Shown in pieces: positions 46,027 to 53,784 of a stretch of 64,000 nt of DNA (position 1 is the first letter of the stretch; the number at the start of each line of letters is the position of its first letter). The translations under genes were made by a program, and so were the position numbers. Source of the stretch: Candidatus Calescibacterium sp. (GTDB lineage Bacteria; Calescibacteriota; Calescibacteriia; Calescibacteriales; Calescibacteriaceae); contig JANXBU010000012.1 in the NCBI GenBank assembly GCA_025060505.1, positions 1 through 64,000 of the forward strand. Direction: 5' to 3'. Below the pieces are notes generated by a model, which was not told where the DNA came from, ran no database searches, and saw only the letters and a program-made list of their open reading frames with translations.

Positions 46027-47259
46027 TTATTTATTTATGTATCGTCTTTTTGCTCTCCTTATAGAATTCTCTTGAAGCATTGTGATAAAAATAGATAAGA
46101 AAGGGAAAATAGTGAGACCTGATAGAATACTCCACATGTAAATTGGTTTGTGAACAAAAAAATCGAAAACGAGTCCGCCAACATATTTGCCGAGCGCCCA
46201 CCCAACAGTTTCAAAAAATTCAAAGAATCCAAGAAAAACTCCTTTTTTGTTTTCCGGTGATATTTTCATTGCAGTATTCATAAGAGAAGGAATAAGCAGC
46301 ATCTCGCCCAAGGTCATGTAGAAAACGGAGAAAACAAGCCAAACGAAATTCTGAGAAATTCCAAACATAACAAATGATGAAGCATAGATCAAAATTCCTA
46401 AAAGAGCTGAAACAAAATTTCCGAACATTTTTGATGAAACACGAGTTATCCACAATTGCATAAGTATAACTGTCAATCCATTTGTTGTAAAAAGATATCC
46501 GATCATACGCTTGTCTATTGAATAATGAGCTGCATAAACTGGAAGAGTATTTATAAATTGCGAGAAAATAAGAGCAGAAAAAAAAGTAGAAAAAGAAACA
46601 AGTAAAAATAACTTACTTTTTAGCGGAAGAAACATATCTGAGAAATAATCTCTTATGGAAACAGATTGATTTCTTGCTTCAAACTCAGAATTATTAAGTT
46701 TTTGCACAAGTGGTAGAACTAAAAAAGAAACAATACCCGAAAAAACAAAAAGCAACATATAAGACCAGTAGTGAGATATGAAACCACCTATAATTGGTCC
46801 AATGGAAAATCCAAGGTTTATCCCAACTCTGACTTTACTTATGGCCATGATTCTCTTTATATCATCCTTTATTGAGTAGCTCAAAAGAGAGTTTGATCCG
46901 TTTATTATCAGAGAAAAAGCGGCTGAATTGAGAAAAATTGCTGGAGCAAAAAGCAGTATATCTGCTTCAATCCAAATTAAAAATGCAACTGAAAGAAGTG
47001 CTAAACTTCTCAGAAATATACCATAGAAAATCACTCTGGCAGGCGAAATGATATCAGAAAGTCCTCCAGAAAAAATACGCATAGAAGAACCAAGAAAAGT
47101 GGAAACTCCAGAAACAAAACCTATCAAAGACATGCTGAAACCTCTTTCATAAAGGTATATGTTTAAAAAAGGTATTGATATAGTAAAAACCGCAGCAGAT
47201 ACACCACGAATCACGGATAACGACAAAATATCAACACTCCTACTTCCAGATCTCTCCAT
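46027..47259 (-). CDS. major facilitator superfamily transporter
   Basis: 410 residues with 12 predicted membrane helices. The loop 2-3 signature is altered but visible around GGLSDIISPARVIFYGIFLRS, and NLGFSIGPIIGGFISHYWSY is the helix-5 motif C-like region of drug exporters. GVFLGFFEFFETVGWALGKYVGG closes the second half. The substrate is unknown; drug or sugar-like efflux is plausible. A single gene with spacers over 160 bases on both sides. Confidence 0.8.
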   Translation of the reverse strand: MERSGSRSVDILSLSVIRGVSAAVFTISIPFLNIYLYERGFSMSLIGFVSGVSTFLGSSMRIFSGGLSDIISPARVIFYGIFLRSLALLSVAFLIWIEADILLFAPAIFLNSAAFSLIINGSNSLLSYSIKDDIKRIMAISKVRVGINLGFSIGPIIGGFISHYWSYMLLFVFSGIVSFLVLPLVQKLNNSEFEARNQSVSIRDYFSDMFLPLKSKLFLLVSFSTFFSALIFSQFINTLPVYAAHYSIDKRMIGYLFTTNGLTVILMQLWITRVSSKMFGNFVSALLGILIYASSFVMFGISQNFVWLVFSVFYMTLGEMLLIPSLMNTAMKISPENKKGVFLGFFEFFETVGWALGKYVGGLVFDFFVHKPIYMWSILSGLTIFPFLSIFITMLQENSIRRAKRRYINK

Positions 47260-47426
47260 CTGATAATTTGGAAATATTTAAGACAAAATGGAAAATATAA
47301 ATGAATGTAAAATATTTTACAGATCACACCGATTCCTGAAAAGTTTCAGAAAGCTGAGATCAGAGAAAATCTCATTATACAAAAAATTTCATTATACAAA
47401 AGATCATAAAAAAGCAACAAAATACA

Positions 47427-47741
47427 CTAATTACTTTCGCCTTTCTGAATTAGTCTAACGATTTCTTCTGTATTTCTCGCTATACTGAAAAGAACTATAG
47501 CTAATTCAAGAAAAACTCTGATAAGTATAACCGAAATGATAAAACCAACAGGTGAAAATATGATAATTATAAAACCTATTATGGCAGAATCTCTCAGGTA
47601 AAACATACCTAACATTATCTCTATAAGACTCACAATAGCAGCTAATATAATTCCTATGATGTAAAGAAGTTTGGTTATAGAGATTGTTACAAAACTCCTG
47701 AAAGAAAAATCAAATAAAGTTCGCCAAAAACCTTTCTCCAT
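47427..47741 (-). CDS. DUF4282 small membrane protein
   Basis: 104 residues with two membrane helices and short polar ends. The family pattern is present: FWRTLFDFSFRSFVTISITKLLYIIG, then SPVGFIISVILIRVFLELAIVLFSIARNTEEI. A strong Shine-Dalgarno (AAAGGAGG on the minus strand) precedes the ATG. DUF4282 has no known function. It is upstream of nothing on its own strand within 160 bases and is likely a single gene. Confidence 0.85.
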   Translation of the reverse strand: MEKGFWRTLFDFSFRSFVTISITKLLYIIGIILAAIVSLIEIMLGMFYLRDSAIIGFIIIIFSPVGFIISVILIRVFLELAIVLFSIARNTEEIVRLIQKGESN

Positions 47742-47852
47742 AAAGGATACCTCCTTTATTTATTATAATTCAACTCAAATGCGTTATGCTGTTTGTGATA
47801 CAGTATTTGTAATCAAACATACGGTAGATACTACACCAAAGCATAGAGCAGG

Positions 47853-49523
47853 TTAATTTCTTATATCTCCAAAGTCGCAATTGCGATAATTTTCACATAG
47901 ATCAATATCTCCTATCTGAGAATTCTCGGCATAGCACATAACAGAACATCTTGCTTTTTCTTTCTTCAAGAAATCTTCAAGTTTCTTTATGTGATCAACT
48001 GATATATTTTCTCTAATTTGCTGGATATAGAACTCCTTACCTTCAATACTCCTGACCTCCTTTACAAGAAAAACAGAAAGCGTATATGTTTTCTCTCGCG
48101 TTATCAGATGAACCAAAGTAGGAACGAGCAGATAAAGAATAATTGACATGTGAAGAAAAAATCTGAATCTTTTAAGAATCAAAAGCCCAAGAACAAATAA
48201 CAAAACCAAGACTTCATAAGGAAAACTCACCTTTGAACTAAGAGCTATACCTAAATATCCAAAAATATCAACAAGATAAATTATCAGAGTTATAAAAAAT
48301 TTTGCAAGAGCAATAGGAATCTCAGATAAAGGTTGGAAAACAAATCCAGCGAAAACACCCGCAACTCCAAAGATTATAACAAGGTTGAAAAGAGATGTAA
48401 AAATTACGTTAGTTAAAGGAGCCACAAGAGAAACCGGAATACCAAGCCATAGAGAAACAGGTAAAACACCCAAAGATGCGAAGACAGAAGCCCAAAATAT
48501 TGTTCCAATTTTGCTGTGAGTAGGAGTGAAAAGTATTATGAATAAAACAGCTACGAAAGAAAGAACAAAAGATATATTCCAAACATCAAAAGGATTTATC
48601 AGAATGATCAAAAATGAAGAGATAAAAAGAGCATTGAGAAGAGAACCACTGCGTCCGCTCAGATAAACAGTGAAGAAAACAGTGTTCATTATAAAAGCCC
48701 TCTGAGCCGGACGAACCATACCACACATAAAAAGAAAAAGAAGTTGCAGTAGAAAAGATAAAAAGATCTTGAATAAGTAAGGTTGAAATCTCACGGAATC
48801 AATATTCCTGAATATCAAAAAACCTAAAAGGTTTGATAGAAAAACTCCCAAAAAAGCAACAGCTGTAAAATGAGAACCAGAAATAGCTATCATATGCAAA
48901 ATACCAAATTTAGAAAGTTCATACAAAAATCTCTGATCTAAATCCTCACGTCCCCCAAACAAAATAGAGTCCAAAATCTTACTCTGATCATCATCTCCCC
49001 TGACAATTCCTCTTGCCTTCTCTCTCAAACTACGAAGAAATTTCAGAAAAAATTTGAGATCTGTCTTTTCAATGAACTTTGGCTTCGAGCACATACTCCA
49101 ACCCGGTCTCAACTCACTCACATAAGAACAGTATATGATGAGCCTATCGTAGACATCAAATTCTCCTAACTTCTCTGTTCCAAATACTCTGATGTATCCT
49201 CCACTCCTTTCCCAATTGTCATCAACATCTTTCTTTACATATTCAACTGAAACCAAAATCGAGCTTGAGGAAATACTATCTACTCTACCAACAATGAGAT
49301 TTCCAATCTTTGAAAAACCTTTCGTATAGAAGAAAAAAATCAATGTAAGCAGAACAAGTGGAAGAAAATCATAAAGTTTCAGAAAAATCAAAATAACGAA
49401 GCAAACCAAGCAAACCGAAATAACAACCAGAAGATTTTTGTCTGATAGAAGAATCCCAATGTATGAAAAAGCAAAAACGGGTAGAAAAGGAACTCTATAA
49501 AAAACCTCAAAAAATTTCATCAA
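47853..49523 (-). CDS. comEC: ComEC/Rec2-type DNA uptake channel, without the C-terminal hydrolase domain
   Basis: 556 residues. The Competence domain is recognised by LDSILFGGREDLDQRFLYELSKFGILHMIAISGSHF, with the invariant HxxAISGxHF, and by CGMVRPAQRAFIMN. An N-terminal OB-like region (about 85-150) precedes it and about ten membrane helices follow. The metallo-beta-lactamase-like domain that ends full-length ComEC is missing. ComEC transports single-stranded DNA across the inner membrane. With PilD, secretin and pilin in the window, natural competence is plausible. Its start lies eight bases after the stop of the preceding hypothetical gene, so they are co-transcribed. Confidence 0.85.
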   Translation of the reverse strand: MMKFFEVFYRVPFLPVFAFSYIGILLSDKNLLVVISVCLVCFVILIFLKLYDFLPLVLLTLIFFFYTKGFSKIGNLIVGRVDSISSSSILVSVEYVKKDVDDNWERSGGYIRVFGTEKLGEFDVYDRLIIYCSYVSELRPGWSMCSKPKFIEKTDLKFFLKFLRSLREKARGIVRGDDDQSKILDSILFGGREDLDQRFLYELSKFGILHMIAISGSHFTAVAFLGVFLSNLLGFLIFRNIDSVRFQPYLFKIFLSFLLQLLFLFMCGMVRPAQRAFIMNTVFFTVYLSGRSGSLLNALFISSFLIILINPFDVWNISFVLSFVAVLFIILFTPTHSKIGTIFWASVFASLGVLPVSLWLGIPVSLVAPLTNVIFTSLFNLVIIFGVAGVFAGFVFQPLSEIPIALAKFFITLIIYLVDIFGYLGIALSSKVSFPYEVLVLLFVLGLLILKRFRFFLHMSIILYLLVPTLVHLITREKTYTLSVFLVKEVRSIEGKEFYIQQIRENISVDHIKKLEDFLKKEKARCSVMCYAENSQIGDIDLCENYRNCDFGDIRN

Positions 49524-49530
49524 GAAAAAT

Positions 49531-50160
49531 TTATACGATTTCAGAAATCACGTTTCCAACAAGCTGTCTGTTTTTCAGGTTCTCTAATCTTCTTGAGAAT
49601 TCCTTCTCTGAAATCAAACCAGAAGCATAGAGCAGATAATTTCTTATAAGCTCATCTCTGATTTCCTGATCTACAATTTGCATAAGAGCTTGAAAAAATT
49701 TGAGTTCAGATAAACTTTCTGATTCCTGCTGAGATCTCCAAGGATTTTGAGGTGATTCAGAGTGTGGGGTTTTGATCTTTATTCCGAGCAAATCTTGAAT
49801 TTTTTTGTCTTGGTTTTCCTGATTTCTCTTATTCAAAACATCCTGAATGTTTCTTATATTCAAAGGTTCATCTGTTTTTTGTAGAACCTTTGGTTTCCCA
49901 ACAACAGATACACGAGCTTCACCTCCCACAGCAACCATTTTTCCATCCACAAAAGCAAATTTCACACCAACAAAAGAAGTCACAGGCATCTCACCTCTCC
50001 TGAGAGCTTCAGATTTCATTCTCACAGCATTTCCTATTTCCCATCCAGCGACCCAACCAGCAGAAAAAGAAGCCGGAACAACGTTTATTCTCAATCCAAA
50101 CTCATGAGGCAAGGGATGAAATTTCATCATTGAAAGAGAGAAATTGCTCAAATCATTCAT
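49531..50160 (-). CDS. hypothetical protein upstream of comEC
   Basis: 209 residues, not recognised. The N-terminal 100 residues have a compact Gly/Ala/Val-rich part (NVVPASFSAGWVAGWEIG and SFVGVKFAFVDGKMVAVGGE), a Gln/Asn-rich low-complexity linker follows (about 110-150), and the last 55 residues are helical (FFQALMQIVDQEIRDELIRN). No signal peptide or membrane helix. Placed just before comEC on the same strand and downstream of the pilin gene, which hints at a pilus or competence link, but nothing in the sequence proves it. Confidence 0.55.
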   Translation of the reverse strand: MNDLSNFSLSMMKFHPLPHEFGLRINVVPASFSAGWVAGWEIGNAVRMKSEALRRGEMPVTSFVGVKFAFVDGKMVAVGGEARVSVVGKPKVLQKTDEPLNIRNIQDVLNKRNQENQDKKIQDLLGIKIKTPHSESPQNPWRSQQESESLSELKFFQALMQIVDQEIRDELIRNYLLYASGLISEKEFSRRLENLKNRQLVGNVISEIV

Positions 50161-50288
50161 AACATAAAAATATATTAATACTGTTTCTGAAACTATACGA
50201 TATTAAAAAGTGAAAGAATCGTCTATTTATTAGCTAATAGATAGTGAAATGAACAAATATATACAGAATTCTAACTGAAAACAAAGCT

Positions 50289-50783
50289 TTAGAAATCATC
50301 GTTAAATGGGCCTTTTATATCTGTTGATTCATCAGTAAGAGTGTAAAAAGAGAACTTTCCATCTCCATCTATATCGCATTTTGCTATTGCAGTTATATCC
50401 ACCCCGGGTGTTTGCTCAACTTCCACTGAATCAGATGGAGAAGCCGATGCTGGATTTGTGGAGTAGTCACCTGACGCTATCGCATACTGACAGAACGTTC
50501 CACCCTTCGCGTTGAAATTCAGATTAGAAGATATACAGTTTCCATCTTCCCAGCTGGCTTTTGTTCCCCCAACTGCTCTGCTTGGATAAAACCCACATGT
50601 TATATACTTGTTTTTCTCAGCAATGTACATCTCTTGAAGCTGCATTATAGTAGGTAGAATCGTCTTGACCTCAGCAACTTTTGATTTGTAGATAAACTTC
50701 CTGTACTGAGGTATTCCAAGCGATGCCAAAACTGCAATAATAGCTATCACAATAAGCAGCTCTATCAAAGAAAAAGCTCTCAT
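50289..50783 (-). CDS. type IV pilin-like protein
   Basis: 164 residues from the ATG at 50783; an upstream in-frame codon would add 13 residues that pilins lack. The start MRAFSLIELLIVIAIIAVLA is a class III signal: a four-residue leader, then the hydrophobic N-terminal helix with Glu5. The residue before the cleavage site is Ala rather than the near-invariant Gly. The rest has Cys residues at TCGFYP, NCIS, FCQY and KCDID that could form disulfides. Substrate for PilD at 23.9 kb and passage through the secretin at 18.9 kb are expected. It may be a major or minor pilin. Confidence 0.85.
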   Translation of the reverse strand: MRAFSLIELLIVIAIIAVLASLGIPQYRKFIYKSKVAEVKTILPTIMQLQEMYIAEKNKYITCGFYPSRAVGGTKASWEDGNCISSNLNFNAKGGTFCQYAIASGDYSTNPASASPSDSVEVEQTPGVDITAIAKCDIDGDGKFSFYTLTDESTDIKGPFNDDF

Positions 50784-50915
50784 ATATAAACTATAACGCA
50801 ACACAATGTATTTTGCACTCAAACAATTTATTTATGTTTATACCCTTTGATTACACATCGTTCTAAATATTTAATGAAATTTCACTCTGAAATTTTACTC
50901 TATAAAAAATACAAT

Positions 50916-51899
50916 TCAGGTCTGACCGAAAGATTTTGAGAGAAAATGGTAAAGATATACCGAACGCTGGAAAAAACCCAATCTACTTTTCTGTGCAAGA
51001 TCTAAAAGGTCTGGTGAGAGAGAAAATTCATCTATTGATTTGATTCTTTTCAAAATCTTATCATCTATATTTTTTATTCTGAGCTCCTGAGATATTTTGT
51101 ACTTATCAATAAAACCTTCATGCTTCGACTCTGCCTTGAGTTTGATAACCGAAAACAGAAAAAGAAGAATCTGCGGTATTGTATGTTCTAAATTTTCTTC
51201 ATCTGAAATAATATTTTGAATCTCTTTTTTATCTCCAAGAATGATTTTCAGGAGCGATTCTCTTGTACTAATTGATGCATCCGCTAAATCCACAACATTC
51301 GATATATCTTTTCCTGATATATATCTTCTTGGATAAGCATAAAGTACTGCCTTTTTTATAATTCCCACAATGTCAGCAGCCCCACGGTTTATGAGATCAG
51401 TTATAATCAGATCAGCATCCTCAAGAAACTTGACATCTGGAAACTTTGATTTAGCTACTGAAATAGCATCTTGCAACTTCCAGCTTACCCAGTATAAAAC
51501 ATTTATATCCTTTGCATATTTGTATATTTCTCTATCTATCTGTTTCATATATGATCTAACAAGAAGGAAATTCATTTTTACATTAGATTTCGACTTGATC
51601 ATATCTTCATATTTCAAAAGTATCTGGATAATCTCTTTTGACTGCTGTTTCGATGGAGAAATGAGATCCCAATCTAAAATCAATATTTTTCTACCTGAGA
51701 AAAAATCATAGTTGAAAAATTCGGAGAAAATACTAGTTTTAGGTGAAACATTGACGACCTGAGCATTTTTAGCAAAGTGAGTTCTTAGTGTATATACTAG
51801 TTCGTCGAAAAGTATTTTTGGACAAAAGGAGAAAAAGTATATACTCTTTGGATTCTTAGAAGATAATTCAATTCTTATATCCTGAAAGGATTTGACCAT
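50916..51899 (-). CDS. DNA polymerase III delta subunit-like protein
   Basis: 327 residues. The layout resembles HolA: an N-terminal part with FFSGRKILILDWDL (compare the FFGxxRLVxV strand of delta), a middle part ending in INRGAADIVGIIKKAVLYAY, the domain-III start SISTRESLLKIILG and a helical C-terminal collar part (about 215-327) with TIPQILLFLFSVIKL. Walker motifs are absent, as in delta. Divergent, so the call is tentative. If right, it opens the sliding clamp in the clamp loader. It shares one base with the gene before it (TAATG), so the two are translationally coupled. Confidence 0.5.
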   Translation of the reverse strand: MVKSFQDIRIELSSKNPKSIYFFSFCPKILFDELVYTLRTHFAKNAQVVNVSPKTSIFSEFFNYDFFSGRKILILDWDLISPSKQQSKEIIQILLKYEDMIKSKSNVKMNFLLVRSYMKQIDREIYKYAKDINVLYWVSWKLQDAISVAKSKFPDVKFLEDADLIITDLINRGAADIVGIIKKAVLYAYPRRYISGKDISNVVDLADASISTRESLLKIILGDKKEIQNIISDEENLEHTIPQILLFLFSVIKLKAESKHEGFIDKYKISQELRIKNIDDKILKRIKSIDEFSLSPDLLDLAQKSRLGFFQRSVYLYHFLSKSFGQT

Positions 51900-52696
51900 T
51901 ATGAGACTTTTTTCTTCATAACATCTGATTTAAGCTTTTTAAGAAGTATCATAAGTTCGCCATCTGAGAGAGACATACCTCTGCCAACATCTTTACCGAG
52001 AACATCGGAAGCGTACTTTTTTCTTTCTTCTGGTGTTTTCAGACCAATGGATGTCATAAGTTCTTTTACTTGATTGAAAATCTCGCTTCTTTTTGTTGGA
52101 GGAAGTTTTATGTTTTGGATATCTGACTGAGATTGCTGACCACCGTTCTCCTCAAACTCCTCTGAAACAGCCTCAGAGTAATTGAGTATCTCTTTTTCAA
52201 GCTTTCTTTCGTTTTCTTCCCATCTCTCAACAACTTCCTGCTCCTGAATTATATCAACCTGCTGAGACGGTTTGGTTTGAACTTTTGTAAAATCAGATCC
52301 AAGCTCCTCAGCTGAAAATTCTCCTGATCCAACAAAGAATGATATAGCTCGTGTATATGCTCTTGTTTGTGCGAGAGAAGAAAGATAGTTTTCACTTTTC
52401 TCTCCAACAAATTCGTCAGAAGATGCTACTCCCTCCGCCTCCGCAAATGAATTATCTGGACTAGAAACTCTAACACGATACCTCCATGTAATTTTCTTCT
52501 TTCCGCCAGAGTTTTCTTCTTTTCTTTCTGCATCTTTTATCTCAAAAGACAAACCAAAATAAGAAGCTATCTTGAACCATCCAATTCTATTGATGTACGG
52601 AACTCCATGAACGCGTTCAAAATCTTTCTCCTGTAAACTAGACCTTATAGCCTTCCATTTTTCATACTTGTTCTTTATTCTTTCATCCTGTTGCAT
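51899..52696 (-). CDS. possible ssDNA-annealing (Erf/RecT-like) protein
   Basis: 265 residues. The N-terminal 130 residues include VHGVPYINRIGWFKIASYFG, a strand pair around RYRVRVSSPDNSF, and LAQTRAYTRAISFFVGSGEFSAEELGS; the TRAxxRAIS-GxGExSAEE run is familiar to me from phage and thermophile proteins linked to ssDNA annealing. A Gln/Glu-rich linker follows, then a small C-terminal helical part with YASDVLGKDVGRGMSLSDGE. No catalytic motif. Family membership is from memory only. Its stop overlaps the start of the HolA-like gene, which supports a role in replication or repair. Confidence 0.4.
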   Translation of the reverse strand: MQQDERIKNKYEKWKAIRSSLQEKDFERVHGVPYINRIGWFKIASYFGLSFEIKDAERKEENSGGKKKITWRYRVRVSSPDNSFAEAEGVASSDEFVGEKSENYLSSLAQTRAYTRAISFFVGSGEFSAEELGSDFTKVQTKPSQQVDIIQEQEVVERWEENERKLEKEILNYSEAVSEEFEENGGQQSQSDIQNIKLPPTKRSEIFNQVKELMTSIGLKTPEERKKYASDVLGKDVGRGMSLSDGELMILLKKLKSDVMKKKVS

Positions 52697-52775
52697 AGGA
52701 TATATGATAAGTATTCTCCTGAAAATTAGTTGAATAAATAAAAGTTTCTTTATTTGTTTTGAGCTTGCAGATCAA

Positions 52776-53699
52776 CTACTTTGAGAAATCAACAAATGAA
52801 AGAAGGTGCATATATTTTTCATCTTTTCCGGTTGTCACCTTGAAGAATTTATCCTGTATTTTTCTGACGATTTTGAATTCTCCGTTTCCTATAGCTCTTC
52901 CGTCTACTTCTCTTATGGGTGTTATTTCAGCAGCAGTTCCTGTGAGAAAAGCTTCGTCTGATGTGTAAAGCTCATCTCTTGTGAATCTTTCTTCTTTGCA
53001 ATCTATACCAAACTCTTTCAAAAAGAGCATAACTACCTTTCTTGTTATACCCGGAAGTATAGAGTGAGGCGCCGGAGTTTTTACAACACCGTCTTTTACT
53101 ATAAAGATATTCTCTCCCGCTCCTTCTGCAACAAATCCATCAGAATCAAGTAATACAGCTTCGTCAAATCCGAGTTCCTTTGCTTCTTTTTTAGCAAGTA
53201 TAGAATTCACATAATAACCGCACACCTTCGCCTTTGTCATAGAAGCATTTATGTGATGCCTGACGAACGATGAAATCTTTACACGTATTCCTTTTTTAAG
53301 TCCCTCCTCACCGAGGTAAGTTCCCCAGGGCCAAACCGCAATAGCTACATGAACTGGATTATCATAAGCGTAAAGCCCCATCTCTCCATCACCAATAATA
53401 GCTATTGGACGAATATATCCAGATCTAACACCGTTTTTTTTGACCGTTTCAAGTATAGCTTTCTCAATATCACTTGGTTTGAAAGGAATTTTCAGTCCAA
53501 CTATTTTGGCTGATTCAAAGAACCTTTTGACATGCCAATCAAGACAAAAAACGCTTGATAAATTTTCACTGCACTTGTAGACCCTTATTCCCTCAAAAAC
53601 ACCAAGACCATAATGTAATGTATGAGTTAGAATATGAACTTTCGCTGAATCCCATTTCACAAATTCACCATCAAGCCAAATATATTCGGTCTTCTCCAT
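52776..53699 (-). CDS. ilvE: branched-chain amino acid aminotransferase
   Basis: 307 residues, the typical length for fold-type IV PLP enzymes. The N-terminal EYIWLDGEFVKWDSAKVHIL, the PLP Lys in TKAKVCGYYVNSILAKKEA, GFDEAVLLDSDGFVAEGAGENIF and EAFLTGTAAEITPI are all family signatures. It performs the final transamination to Leu, Ile and Val. Single gene; other ilv/leu genes are outside the window. Confidence 0.95.
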   Translation of the reverse strand: MEKTEYIWLDGEFVKWDSAKVHILTHTLHYGLGVFEGIRVYKCSENLSSVFCLDWHVKRFFESAKIVGLKIPFKPSDIEKAILETVKKNGVRSGYIRPIAIIGDGEMGLYAYDNPVHVAIAVWPWGTYLGEEGLKKGIRVKISSFVRHHINASMTKAKVCGYYVNSILAKKEAKELGFDEAVLLDSDGFVAEGAGENIFIVKDGVVKTPAPHSILPGITRKVVMLFLKEFGIDCKEERFTRDELYTSDEAFLTGTAAEITPIREVDGRAIGNGEFKIVRKIQDKFFKVTTGKDEKYMHLLSFVDFSK

Positions 53700-53784
53700 A
53701 AAACAAGTTTAAAGAATTTAACGGAAAATTTTCGAATAGATAGATTATTCAAAATAATTGCCAGAACTGCGGAATTCTGATTTA

